NCBI RefSeq assembly: GCF_042651465.1
Contig: NZ_JBHSCZ010000002.1
Span: 248,001-312,000 of the forward strand
Direction: 5' to 3'
Source of the DNA: Ferruginibacter yonginensis
Lineage (GTDB): Bacteria; Bacteroidota; Bacteroidia; Chitinophagales; Chitinophagaceae
DNA length: 64,000 nucleotides
Positions 9,612 through 17,391 of the stretch are shown piece after piece. Position 1 is the first letter of the stretch. Each line of letters begins with the position of its first letter. Below the pieces are notes generated by a model. That model saw nothing but the letters and a program-made list of their open reading frames with translations. It was not told where the DNA came from and made no database searches. Made by a program: the position numbers and the translations under genes.

Positions 9612-10595
9612 ATGTCTACGATTACTTTAAAAAAAATTGCCTCAATGCTCAATTTGAGCATTTCTACTGTTTCAAGAGCATTAAAAGACCATCCAGATAT
9701 TTCAAAACATACCATTAAAAGAGTAAAAGAAATTTCAGAAAGTTTAGAATATGCCCCCAATGCAAATGCTATTCATTTGAAAACTCAAAATTCAAGACTT
9801 TTTACTGTGTTGGTACCATCGCTTTCCACCTTTTATTACGATTCGTTCATTGCAGGTATAGAAGAAGAGTGTAGAAAAGATAATTATACTTTAATGATAT
9901 TGCAAAATGCAGATGATATTGATATTGAAAAGGCTAATTTAAAACTCTGTAGACATAACAGGGTATCTGGCATATTTGCTTGCATGAACCCAGAAAATGA
10001 AGATTTTCAGGAATATTATAAAGTACTGGATAACAATATTCCACTACTATTTTATGATAAAGTACCTGAAAATGTGCAATTCAACAAAATATCTATTGAC
10101 GATACGGAGGCCGGAAGACTGGCAGCTTCAGCAATAAAAAAGAAAAAAGGTAAAAATGTTTTAGCAATATTCGGCAATGCTAAAATGTCGATTACTAATA
10201 GAAGACATATTGCTTTTAAAGAAATAATGGAACAATCAAATATTGCTGTAACATATGTTCATGCGCACTCAAGTAAAGAAGCAGAAGCATTAGCCTGCCA
10301 ATACCTTGAGCAAAAAAAGATTGATAGTATAATGTGTATGAGCGATGAAATATTAATTGGCGCCATGTTAGGTATTCAAAAACTAGAACACCATTTCAAA
10401 AAACCGATTAATATTGTGTGCATGAGCGAAGGTTTTTTCCCGACACTTTATTATCATGATATTGCCTATGTTGAAACCAGCGGTTATCAACTAGCTAAAA
10501 AAGCATACGAAACAATGCACACCATTATTAAAGAAAAAGAAGCTCCGAAAGAGTTTATGGTAACACCAAATATCATTGAACAAAAAAAGTCTTAA
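9612..10595 (+). CDS. LacI/GalR family transcriptional regulator
   Basis: A 327-residue DNA-binding regulator, probably sensing a sugar derived from the neighbouring PUL. The N-terminus carries the LacI helix-turn-helix (TLKKIASMLNLSISTVSRALKDHP) and hinge (Y-A-P-N-A-N-A), followed by a periplasmic-binding-protein-like effector domain (about 65-325). I chose the ATG at 9612 over an in-frame GTG at 9594, since the regulator then begins directly at the HTH and a -7-like box (TAAGTTTA, 9584-9591) would place the RNA start after the GTG. It is divergent from susC across a shared operator and converges on the response-regulator gene. It is the likely binder of the three CAAACGTTTG sites in this window. 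Confidence 0.93.
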   Translation: MSTITLKKIASMLNLSISTVSRALKDHPDISKHTIKRVKEISESLEYAPNANAIHLKTQNSRLFTVLVPSLSTFYYDSFIAGIEEECRKDNYTLMILQNADDIDIEKANLKLCRHNRVSGIFACMNPENEDFQEYYKVLDNNIPLLFYDKVPENVQFNKISIDDTEAGRLAASAIKKKKGKNVLAIFGNAKMSITNRRHIAFKEIMEQSNIAVTYVHAHSSKEAEALACQYLEQKKIDSIMCMSDEILIGAMLGIQKLEHHFKKPINIVCMSEGFFPTLYYHDIAYVETSGYQLAKKAYETMHTIIKEKEAPKEFMVTPNIIEQKKS

Positions 10596-10609
10596 ACAAT
10601 ATTTATGTA

Positions 10610-11305
10610 CTACGGTGTAGGTACAACTAGCCTAAATCCTACACCGTGTATTGTTTCTATAATTACTTCAGGATCAACTTTTAGGTATTTACGAAGTTTG
10701 GTCATGTACACATCCATGCTTCTGCCTAAAAAATAATCATCTTTACCCCAAACGTGCAATAAAACCTCATCTCTTTTAACTACTTTATTTTGATGTTCAC
10801 ACAAAAAACGTAACAAATCGGCTTCTTTTTGGGTAATGTTAAATGCAGCGGTTGCGGTACTTATTTTTAAATCAATGGGTGAAAAAACCAAATTATTTAT
10901 GTGAAAAATAGTGGCTGTTTCGGCATGCATTTTTTTAGAACGCTTTAAAAACACTTCAATTTTTTTTAATAGCTCAGGCATACTAAATGGTTTAGCTATA
11001 TAATCGTCAGCGCCTTTATCATACCCTTTTAATCGATCTTCTTCTTGGCTTTTTGTACTTAAAAAAAGAATGGGTGTAAGGTCAGATTGCTGCCTTACCT
11101 TTTTTGCCACCATATAGCCATCTTTATTAGGCATCATAATATCTAACAAACATAAATCGAACTTATTTTTATCGAATTGATCAATAGCTGATTGTCCGTC
11201 TGCAAAATGCACTACTTTATATCCTTCATCTTCTAATGAATCTTTTACCATGAAAGCTAAGCTAGCATCATCTTCTGCAAATAATATGGTGGCTTTTGTT
11301 GACAT
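10610..11305 (-). CDS. OmpR/PhoB-family response regulator
   Basis: A 231-residue two-component response regulator. The receiver domain (about 5-120) has the acidic pair EDD (11-13), the phospho-acceptor Asp55 in LLDIMMP, and the switch Lys in IAKPF. The C-terminal winged-helix domain (about 135-230) has the R-D-E-V-L-L-H-V-W-G and D-V-Y-M-T-K-L-R-K-Y-L elements of the OmpR family. I chose the ATG at 11305, because the longer start at 11335 would overlap the kinase gene by 20 bp and add ten residues before the receiver fold. It is co-transcribed behind the kinase at 11316. The pair resembles the RprXY-type systems common in Bacteroidota. Phased GTTAA repeats upstream of the kinase gene are a plausible binding site. 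Confidence 0.94.
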   Translation of the reverse strand: MSTKATILFAEDDASLAFMVKDSLEDEGYKVVHFADGQSAIDQFDKNKFDLCLLDIMMPNKDGYMVAKKVRQQSDLTPILFLSTKSQEEDRLKGYDKGADDYIAKPFSMPELLKKIEVFLKRSKKMHAETATIFHINNLVFSPIDLKISTATAAFNITQKEADLLRFLCEHQNKVVKRDEVLLHVWGKDDYFLGRSMDVYMTKLRKYLKVDPEVIIETIHGVGFRLVVPTP

Positions 11306-11315
11306 AAAATAAATA

Positions 11316-12575
11316 TTAATTTTTAGGTAATTCAATTACAAATTCAGTACCAATGCCCACTATGCTATTTAATTTAATGTTACCGCCGTGAGCATCAATT
11401 ACTTTTTTTACAAAGTATAAACCAAGGCCCAGCCCTTTTACATTATGTACATCGCCTGTGGGCACTCTGTAAAATTTTTTAAATAATTTCTTTTGAAAAT
11501 GTTTATCAATGCCAATGCCATTATCTTTTATTGAAATGCTGTATACATTATTTTGTACACTTGTTTCAATAATTACTACGGGTTTTGTAGCGTACTTAAT
11601 AGCATTAGATATAAGGTTTAAAATGGCCACAAATAAATTATTGTAATCAGCCAAAATAGTGGTTTCTGTAGGCTCAAAAAAATATTGAATGGTAGCATTT
11701 TTTTCATCAATAACAGTATACAATTGCGCAATAGCATTTTTAATTAATTGATGCGGTTGCACTTCTTTTTTTTCTAACACTAAACCCACTGCTTCTGTTT
11801 TAAGCACTTTCATGAGGTTATCAATATGTTGTTTTAAATACTCCGTTTGCCCTTGCATGAGTTTGGTGTATTTGGCCAATTTTTCAGGATGATCAACAAT
11901 GGTAGGTTTTGCAATAATATCTAACCCAACGGTTAAAGTGGTTAGCGGTGTTTGAAATTCGTGTGTAACGTTTCTAATAAAATCATTTTGAATTTCGTTT
12001 TGAAACTTCTGTTTATACAAATAAAACAAGCTGATAGCAAAACAAACCAGTACTAAAATTAACACGATGCTTGAGAAAATCCACCAACTCATTTGACCTA
12101 AAATATACTTATTACGGTGAGGGAAATTTAGCATTCCGTAGGTGTAATTCCTTTTAAAAATAGGCAATTCATTGCCTTCATTTATTGGATAGTGCGATGC
12201 AGCGGTGGGCATGTAAACCTCATATACATAAGCATTTTGTAGAGGATGGTATAATGCTACTTTACAATCTGTAAAAACATTTTGTGTACTCAATTCCAAT
12301 GCAATTGAGTCTTCTAAAGTGGTTGCACTAGTAGCACTATCTACTTTAAATAAAAAGGTATTTTTATCAGGCAATTCAATAAGGGTTTGTAAATTTTTTT
12401 GAGTGTTGTAATTAACATCTACATAAAAGGCCTTTATACTTTTAACTACATTGGTAGTAAACTCTTTCTCTTCTAAATTATATTGTTTGTTGAGCCAGTA
12501 CAATTGCATCACCACTATGGTACTTATTACCAATGATGATGTTAACATAATCCATTTAAAAGTGACTGACCGCAT
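11316..12575 (-). CDS. Sensor histidine kinase (two membrane segments)
   Basis: A 419-residue membrane sensor kinase paired with the response regulator that follows. A first membrane segment (about 8-27) and a second (about 165-187) enclose an extracytoplasmic sensor region of about 135 residues with no recognisable fold. The cytoplasmic part has the H-box NVTHEFQTPL, the N-box NLISNAIKYA, the G1 box DNGIGI and the G2 box GLGLGLYFVKKV, so it should be catalytically competent. The kinase precedes the regulator with an 11-nt gap to the chosen start. The 182-bp region upstream is shared with the divergent small-protein gene at 12758 and contains four phased GTTAA motifs. Confidence 0.93.
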   Translation of the reverse strand: MRSVTFKWIMLTSSLVISTIVVMQLYWLNKQYNLEEKEFTTNVVKSIKAFYVDVNYNTQKNLQTLIELPDKNTFLFKVDSATSATTLEDSIALELSTQNVFTDCKVALYHPLQNAYVYEVYMPTAASHYPINEGNELPIFKRNYTYGMLNFPHRNKYILGQMSWWIFSSIVLILVLVCFAISLFYLYKQKFQNEIQNDFIRNVTHEFQTPLTTLTVGLDIIAKPTIVDHPEKLAKYTKLMQGQTEYLKQHIDNLMKVLKTEAVGLVLEKKEVQPHQLIKNAIAQLYTVIDEKNATIQYFFEPTETTILADYNNLFVAILNLISNAIKYATKPVVIIETSVQNNVYSISIKDNGIGIDKHFQKKLFKKFYRVPTGDVHNVKGLGLGLYFVKKVIDAHGGNIKLNSIVGIGTEFVIELPKN

Positions 12576-12645
12576 GGCACTAAAGCTATTTAACGTTTGT
12601 TAATACAAAGGTGGTGCTATTTTATTTATGAGTGAAAACGGTAAG

Positions 12646-12693
12646 GTTAATAGTTGGTTAAACGGCGAAATAGCTTCGTTAATCGGGTGTTAA
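12646..12693. promoter_or_regulatory. Helically phased GTTAA direct repeats, probable response-regulator site
   Basis: GTTAA starts at 12646, 12657, 12678 and 12689, that is with spacings of 11, 21 and 11 bp. The first pair reads GGTTAA-N5-GGTTAA and the second GTTAAT-N5-GTTAAT. OmpR/PhoB-family regulators bind direct repeats with an 11-bp period, and such a regulator is encoded in the adjacent operon. A related inverted motif, TTAAC-N4-GTTAA, lies at 12590-12603. Confidence 0.55.
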
Positions 12694-12757
12694 TGCTGAT
12701 TTTAGGATACTAATTTTATTACATTTACTTTACAAAATTCAACCAAAAAATAAAATC

Positions 12758-13021
12758 ATGAAAAAATTATTGATTGCAGCCATGCTATTTATTGGCGCTA
12801 CAACTGCTTCTTTCGCTCAAACAAGTAAACCGGCAGCAAAACCAGCAGCTAGTAAAACTACTGAAGCTAAAAAACCAACAGCTGCCGCAACTGAAAAAAC
12901 TGGCGTTGTTTTAAAGAAAGATGGTACGCCAGATAAACGCTACAAAAACACACCTGCTGCTACACCATTAAAAAAAGATGGTACACCAGATAAACGTTTT
13001 AAAGCAAATAAAAAGAGTTAA
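12758..13021 (+). CDS. Small basic secreted protein with duplicated KKDGTPDKR motif
   Basis: An 87-residue protein with a clear signal peptide (MKKLLIAAMLFIGATTASFAQ). The mature part is rich in Lys, Ala, Thr and Pro, and ends with two copies of a short motif: LKKDGTPDKRYK and LKKDGTPDKRFK. No enzyme domain is visible. Very similar short proteins with a KKDGTPDKR motif occur in Bacteroidota, but I know of no function. The gene is divergent from a two-component system, and the phased GTTAA repeats lie about 65-110 bp upstream of its start, so it may be a regulon member. A strong terminator follows at 13041. Confidence 0.8.
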   Translation: MKKLLIAAMLFIGATTASFAQTSKPAAKPAASKTTEAKKPTAAATEKTGVVLKKDGTPDKRYKNTPAATPLKKDGTPDKRFKANKKS

Positions 13022-13040
13022 TTATTAATTGTTGATTGTA

Positions 13041-13068
13041 AAAAGGCATCCTTTTGGATGCCTTTTTT
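13041..13068. terminator. Bidirectional intrinsic terminator
   Basis: An 11-bp stem AAAAGGCATCC / GGATGCCTTTT with a TTTT loop. A T-tract follows on the plus strand and an A-tract precedes it, so it can end the small-protein mRNA on the plus strand and the tRNA transcript on the minus strand. Confidence 0.88.
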
Positions 13069-13069
13069 G

Positions 13070-13141
13070 TGGTCCCGCCAAGAATCGAACTTGGATCTAA
13101 AGTTTAGGAAACTTCTATTCTATCCATTGAACTACGGGACC
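13070..13141 (-). tRNA. tRNA-Arg (anticodon CCT)
   Basis: Reading the minus strand, a 7-bp acceptor stem (GGTCCCG / CGGGACC) encloses a D-arm GTTC...GAAT, an anticodon stem GAAGT/ACTTT with loop TTCCTAA (anticodon CCT), and a T-arm with the TTCGATT loop. The discriminator base is A. CCA is not encoded; CA plus a T-tract hairpin follows. Confidence 0.95.
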
Positions 13142-13160
13142 AACGGTATATTTCAGTGGG

Positions 13161-13168
13161 CAAATTTA
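13161..13168 (-). promoter_or_regulatory. Candidate -7 box for tRNA-Arg
   Basis: Minus-strand TAAATTTG fits TAnnTTTG at all fixed positions and lies 20 bp upstream of the mature tRNA 5' end. No convincing -33 TTTG is seen. Confidence 0.5.
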
Positions 13169-13218
13169 AGGTGTTTCTTCAAATCTAAAATGGCAAATAT
13201 TAAATCATAAATCAACGC

Positions 13219-13226
13219 TATCTTTG
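13219..13226 (+). promoter_or_regulatory. Candidate -7 box for the TPR protein gene
   Basis: TATCTTTG fits TAnnTTTG exactly and would start RNA near 13233, about 12 nt before the ATG at 13245. This argues against an in-frame TTG start at 13224. Confidence 0.5.
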
Positions 13227-13244
13227 CAAACCAAATTTTATTGT

Positions 13245-13901
13245 ATGAAGTGGATGAATACCGTTATTAAATACCGCCTTTGGTTGGGCCTTGCATTGTT
13301 AGCACTAGCTATTTTTGTGAATTACCAAACTAGTTTTTGGCCATCATTTATTATTTATTTTGTAGCCACAGTTTTAATTGTGGGTCATTTTTTATTTGGT
13401 CCTATGCGTTTAATACAAACACATATGGAAAATGGCGATATGGAAGCGGCCAAAAAAGTAGTGTATGGTATTATGTTTCCATCACTGTTAATAAAACCAA
13501 TGCGTTCCGTTTATTATACCATTAAGGGTAACTTAGCAATGGCCACACAAGATTTTGACACGGCAGAAAAACATATGAAAAAAGGGCTCGACCTTGGCGG
13601 AGGCTCTTTAACTAAGCAAGCTGAAGGTCCTAATAAATTACAATTAGGAATGTTAGCTATGCAAAAAGGTAATATTAAAGAAGCGGAGTCATACATTAGG
13701 GCTGCTATTCGTGCAGGCTTGCCAGATAGTGAAAACAATGCTGTAGCTTATTTACAATTATGCTCTATTATGATGAACAAAAGAGAGTTTAGAGCAGCTA
13801 AAGATTTTTTCAAAAAAGCTAAAGCTTTTAAACCAACTACACCACAAATTGTTGATCAAATTAAACAAATGGAAAAGTATATTAGCCGCATGCCAGGCTA
13901 A
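13245..13901 (+). CDS. Membrane-anchored TPR-type protein
   Basis: A 218-residue protein with two N-terminal hydrophobic segments (about 10-28 and 32-55) and then a helical region of about 150 residues. That region has TPR-like features: A-T-Q-D-F-D-T-A-E-K-H, then M-L-A-M-Q-K-G-N-I-K-E-A-E-S-Y-I, and a third repeat around A-Y-L-Q-L-C-S. It is probably an inner-membrane scaffold with a cytoplasmic TPR domain, but the partner is unknown. I chose the ATG at 13245 because a perfect -7 box at 13219-13226 excludes the earlier TTG. It is a single-gene unit with a terminator at 13923. Confidence 0.82.
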   Translation: MKWMNTVIKYRLWLGLALLALAIFVNYQTSFWPSFIIYFVATVLIVGHFLFGPMRLIQTHMENGDMEAAKKVVYGIMFPSLLIKPMRSVYYTIKGNLAMATQDFDTAEKHMKKGLDLGGGSLTKQAEGPNKLQLGMLAMQKGNIKEAESYIRAAIRAGLPDSENNAVAYLQLCSIMMNKREFRAAKDFFKKAKAFKPTTPQIVDQIKQMEKYISRMPG

Positions 13902-13922
13902 ATATTTTTAAAAATACTTGTA

Positions 13923-13953
13923 AAAAGCAATCATTTGTAATGGTTGCTTTTTT
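13923..13953 (+). terminator. Intrinsic terminator after the TPR gene
   Basis: A 13-bp stem with one G-T wobble (AAAAGCAATCATT / AATGGTTGCTTTT), a 3-nt loop and a trailing T-tract, 21 nt after the stop codon. Confidence 0.88.
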
Positions 13954-14022
13954 GTTGCAATTATTAACACAAATATTACAATTCATTGGCAATAATAACC
14001 GCTTTCAAAATTTGATATGCCT

Positions 14023-14030
14023 TACTTTTG
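14023..14030 (+). promoter_or_regulatory. -7 box of the candidate small-RNA gene
   Basis: TACTTTTG matches TAnnTTTG at every fixed position. Expected RNA start is near 14036. No TTTG lies 19 bp upstream, so the promoter may be weak or activator-dependent. Confidence 0.5.
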
Positions 14031-14034
14031 CAGC

Positions 14035-14160
14035 TCAAAATAAAACCTATCAAAAGGTTACATTATTTTCAAGCTAAGTGTAAAAACTACACTTCAATAC
14101 TGATCAATAATTGGGGATAATCATTGATAAAAAAAACCAGCTATTTTAGTTGGTTTTTTT
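14035..14160 (+). ncRNA. Candidate orphan small RNA, about 125 nt
   Basis: The segment runs from just after a perfect -7 box to a strong terminator, with no credible reading frame. Four hairpins follow in order: AACCT/AGGTT (14044-14059), AAGTGTA/TACACTT with a 5-nt loop (14076-14094), ATCAAT/ATTGAT (14103-14128), and the terminator AACCAGCT/AGTTGGTT with a 5-nt loop (14135-14155) followed by TTTTT. The preceding gene already has its own terminator at 13923, so this one is not needed for it. I do not recognise the RNA family; a divergent housekeeping RNA such as 6S is possible but not supported by motif. Confidence 0.5.
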
Positions 14161-14244
14161 ATGCCCTTTTTCGAAACCCATCATTCAACCGATACACTAA
14201 TTTTACTTTTTAAAATAACATAAAATAAACGCTTAAATTGTTGC

Positions 14245-15150
14245 ATGCTTAAAATTGCCTTCGATCCTATTTATGCTCATCCACTACCAGAAGGCCATCG
14301 ATTTCCTATGCTTAAGTATGAATTAATACCGGAGCAATTGTTATTTGAAGGTACCATTACAAGCGATAATTTATTTAAACCCAATATTGCCGATGATGCT
14401 ACGGTTTTACTAACGCACGACTATCATTACCTACAAAAATTACATACACAAACTTTATCAGAAAGAGAGCAACGGGTAATTGGTTTTCCGCAATCGCCTC
14501 AACTAACTATTCGTGAGTTAATGATAGCACAAGGCACCATACAATGCTGCCATTATGCAATGAAGTTTGGCGTTGCCATGAACATTGCTGGTGGTACACA
14601 CCATGCTTTTTTTGATAGAGGTGAGGGCTTTTGTATGCTAAACGATCAAGCTATTGCTGCTAATTATCTTTTAAAAAATAAGCTAGCACAACGCATTTTA
14701 ATCATTGATTTAGATGTTCATCAAGGCAACGGTACGGCCAAGCTTTTTGAAGATAATAGCAACGTATTTACATTTAGTATGCACGGCAAAAACAACTACC
14801 CATTTCGTAAAGAAAAAAGTGACCTTGATGTTGAATTGTTAGATGGAACCGATACCGAAACCTATTTACAACTATTGCAACAACAGCTACCTACATTAAT
14901 AAATAAAGTTCAACCCGATGTTGCCTTTTATTTATCTGGCGTTGATATTTTAGATACTGATAAGTTTGGTAAACTAAAAGTAACGCCCCAAGGTTGTTTA
15001 CAAAGAGATGTTATGGTTTTTACACTATTACAACAACACCATATTCCTTGTATAGTAAGTATGGGCGGCGGTTACAGTGCCGATGTTAAAATTATTATGG
15101 AAGCTCATTGCAATACATTTAGAGCTGCTAAAAATATTTGGAATATTTAA
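14245..15150 (+). CDS. Histone-deacetylase superfamily protein (AcuC/HDAC fold)
   Basis: A 301-residue zinc-dependent deacetylase-fold protein, cytoplasmic by lack of a signal. The family's key residues are present: the HH pair (His119-His120 in GGTHHAF), zinc ligands Asp157 and His159 in LDVHQGNGTA, Asp234 in SGVD, and the catalytic Tyr277 in GGGYS. Bacterial members deacetylate proteins such as acetyl-CoA synthetase or small acetylated amines; substrate cannot be told here. It ends 62 bp before the GH65 start and may be co-transcribed with it, although HDAC-fold genes are often in unrelated contexts. Length is normal for the short bacterial class. Confidence 0.9.
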   Translation: MLKIAFDPIYAHPLPEGHRFPMLKYELIPEQLLFEGTITSDNLFKPNIADDATVLLTHDYHYLQKLHTQTLSEREQRVIGFPQSPQLTIRELMIAQGTIQCCHYAMKFGVAMNIAGGTHHAFFDRGEGFCMLNDQAIAANYLLKNKLAQRILIIDLDVHQGNGTAKLFEDNSNVFTFSMHGKNNYPFRKEKSDLDVELLDGTDTETYLQLLQQQLPTLINKVQPDVAFYLSGVDILDTDKFGKLKVTPQGCLQRDVMVFTLLQQHHIPCIVSMGGGYSADVKIIMEAHCNTFRAAKNIWNI

Positions 15151-15212
15151 TTTGCCACTACATTACGTACATTTATTACCGCTACAATTCATTTGTTGTA
15201 ACTAAAACCTAC

Positions 15213-17264
15213 ATGTCACTCATGCGAATTACCAAAAAATTACTCAGCATAATTGCTATTATATTAATCAGTACAACCCTTACAGCGCAAGATGCTTGGA
15301 AGCTAACAGCCAATAAAATTGATGCATCAAATTACTTTGGTATTACAGTGGCCAATGGTATGGTGGGGGTTGTATCAGCACCAGAACCTTTTAAAGTAAA
15401 AGATGTTGTACTTGCAGGAGCTTATGATTTATATGGTAGGGGCCGAGTGAGTAATTTTTTAAAAAGTTTTAACCTCCTTAATATGTATGTTGAGGTAGAT
15501 GGTACTCGTATTAACAGTACCAATATCAGTCAATTTAACCAAACGCTTGATATGCAACATGCTGCTTTTACCAGCAGTTTTAATTATGGTGATAAAGCCA
15601 TTATTACATATACTTATTATGCATTACGCCAACTGCCTTACACCGTTTTAATGGATGTTACTATTAACGCTAAAAAAGATTGTAACATTAACGCAGCTAG
15701 TGTTATGGAAGCACCCGATGCTTTAAAAGATGTTCAAAATTATTATAACGAAATTGATAGGCCACATGTAGTTATTAGTTTACTTACATCAGCAGCAAAA
15801 AGCCCTACAGGCAAATTGCTCATGTGCGCTAGCAATACTTTTTTATTTACCGAACAGCATGGTATGGAGCCAAGGGTTATTCATGAAATGTGGGATAATA
15901 ACATGCACCTCATGAAGTTTAATAAAAAACTAAAAGCAGGTGAAACGTATCATTTCTCCATTGCAGGCAGCACCATTACATCTGCCCACCATGATGATCC
16001 ATTAAATGAAGCAGAACGTGCTACCATTTTCGCTAAGTTAGAAGGTCGTGATCGCCTCATTGCTTTACACAACAGGGCTTGGCAAGACTTATGGAAAAGC
16101 AATATCACCATTAAAGGTGACGACCAAGCCCAACAAGATGTTCATAGTATGATGTACCATTTATATTCGTTTGTAAGAGAAGGAAGTTCTTTCTCACCTT
16201 CACCAATGGGCTTGAGTGGTTTGGGTTATAACGGACATGTATTTTGGGACACCGAACTTTGGATGTACCCAGCGCTTTTGGTATTGAACCCAACATTAGC
16301 CAAAAGCATGGTGGAGTATAGGTTTGAAAGGTTAGAAGCTGCCAAAAGAAATGCCTTTAGCAAAGGTTACAAAGGCGCTATGTTCCCTTGGGAAAGTGCC
16401 GCAAGTGGTGTGGAAGAAACACCGGTTTGGGCCTTAAGTGGACCCTTTGAAAATCATATTACGGCTTGTGTAGGCATTGCTGCATGGAATTATTATTGTG
16501 TTACGCAAGATAAAGATTGGCTTAAAGAGAAAGGGTACTCGATATTGAAAGAAACCGCAAATTTTTGGTTGAGTCGGGTTGAAAAAAATGATAAAGGTCA
16601 GTATGAAATTAAAAATGTGGTAGCGGCAGATGAATGGGCTGAAAACGTTGATAATAATGCGTTTACCAATGCAGCGGCTATCACTAATTTAAAATATGCA
16701 ACTGAAGCTGCAAAAGTATTGGGCATTGCTGCTAATGCCGATTGGGCAACAGTTGCCAACAATATACCTATTTTAAAATTTGATGATGGTGTTACAAAAG
16801 AACATGCAACCTACAAAGGAGAAGGTATTAAGCAGGCTGATGTTAATTTACTTGCTTATCCGTTAAAATATATTACAGATGTTACCAGCATAAAAAAAGA
16901 TTTAGCATTTTATGAAACCAGAATACCTAACGAAGGTACCCCTGCCATGACCCAAGCTATTTTTGCTTTACTTTATGCAAGGTTAGGCAATGGCAGCAAA
17001 AGTTATCAGTGGTTTCAAGAGGCGTATATGCCTAACCTCAACCCACCGTTTAGGGTAATTGCTGAAACAAAAGGCGGTACCAATCCTTATTTTGCAACAG
17101 GTGCTGGCGGTATTTTACAAGCTGTGCTTATGGGTTACGGCGGACTAGATATTACAAGTAAAGGTATTGTTCAAATAAAATCAACCTTGCCACCACACTG
17201 GAAAAGTATTGAAATGACCAATATTGGCATCGATAAAAAAACATATACCGTTACCCAACCCTAA
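15213..17264 (+). CDS. Secreted GH65 glycoside hydrolase (alpha-glucosidase type)
   Basis: A 683-residue exported enzyme of family GH65, which contains maltose, trehalose and kojibiose phosphorylases as well as hydrolases. A signal peptide ends at TLTAQ. The (alpha/alpha)6 domain shows GHVFWDTELWMYP and the general-acid motif ADEWAENVDNNAF (Glu about 474). The segment AETKGGTNPYFATGAGG (Glu about 618) replaces the phosphate-binding loop of the phosphorylases. The positions are close to those I recall for the acid and base of the Flavobacterium johnsoniae GH65 kojibiose hydrolase (E472, E616), so hydrolysis is more likely than phosphorolysis. I chose ATG 15213; ATG 15222 is equally possible. 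An export signal also argues against a phosphorylase. Confidence 0.9.
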   Translation: MSLMRITKKLLSIIAIILISTTLTAQDAWKLTANKIDASNYFGITVANGMVGVVSAPEPFKVKDVVLAGAYDLYGRGRVSNFLKSFNLLNMYVEVDGTRINSTNISQFNQTLDMQHAAFTSSFNYGDKAIITYTYYALRQLPYTVLMDVTINAKKDCNINAASVMEAPDALKDVQNYYNEIDRPHVVISLLTSAAKSPTGKLLMCASNTFLFTEQHGMEPRVIHEMWDNNMHLMKFNKKLKAGETYHFSIAGSTITSAHHDDPLNEAERATIFAKLEGRDRLIALHNRAWQDLWKSNITIKGDDQAQQDVHSMMYHLYSFVREGSSFSPSPMGLSGLGYNGHVFWDTELWMYPALLVLNPTLAKSMVEYRFERLEAAKRNAFSKGYKGAMFPWESAASGVEETPVWALSGPFENHITACVGIAAWNYYCVTQDKDWLKEKGYSILKETANFWLSRVEKNDKGQYEIKNVVAADEWAENVDNNAFTNAAAITNLKYATEAAKVLGIAANADWATVANNIPILKFDDGVTKEHATYKGEGIKQADVNLLAYPLKYITDVTSIKKDLAFYETRIPNEGTPAMTQAIFALLYARLGNGSKSYQWFQEAYMPNLNPPFRVIAETKGGTNPYFATGAGGILQAVLMGYGGLDITSKGIVQIKSTLPPHWKSIEMTNIGIDKKTYTVTQP

Positions 17265-17293
17265 AAAAAATTTTATAAATAAAGTTTAAAACA

Positions 17294-17305
17294 GCAAACG
17301 TTTGC
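17294..17305. promoter_or_regulatory. LacI-type operator upstream of the small anchored protein and haloperoxidase operon
   Basis: Perfect palindrome GCAAACGTTTGC, identical over 12 bp to the core of the susC/lacI operator. Its centre is 43.5 bp before the first base of a perfect -7 box at 17343-17350. It therefore belongs to the plus-strand transcript that starts after the GH65 gene. Confidence 0.8.
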
Positions 17306-17342
17306 AATAAGCCCTAGCAGTAGCTTCAACAAATCAAATAAA

Positions 17343-17350
17343 TATATTTG
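17343..17350 (+). promoter_or_regulatory. -7 box downstream of the operator
   Basis: TATATTTG fits TAnnTTTG exactly; RNA would start near 17357. No -33 TTTG is present at the right spacing, which fits a promoter that needs an activator. Confidence 0.5.
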
Positions 17351-17391
17351 GTGTATTGAAACTAACTGCTTCTATATTTCTATTGGGCATT

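Larger units (their letters stand above)
13954..14244. other. Intergenic region with a probable small-RNA unit
   Basis: Together with the terminator before it, this makes a 343-bp gap without a protein gene. It holds a perfect -7 box (14023-14030), a run of four hairpins and a strong terminator ending at 14160. The last 84 bp before the next start codon show no convincing promoter; TACTTTTT near 14207 is the closest. Confidence 0.6.
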
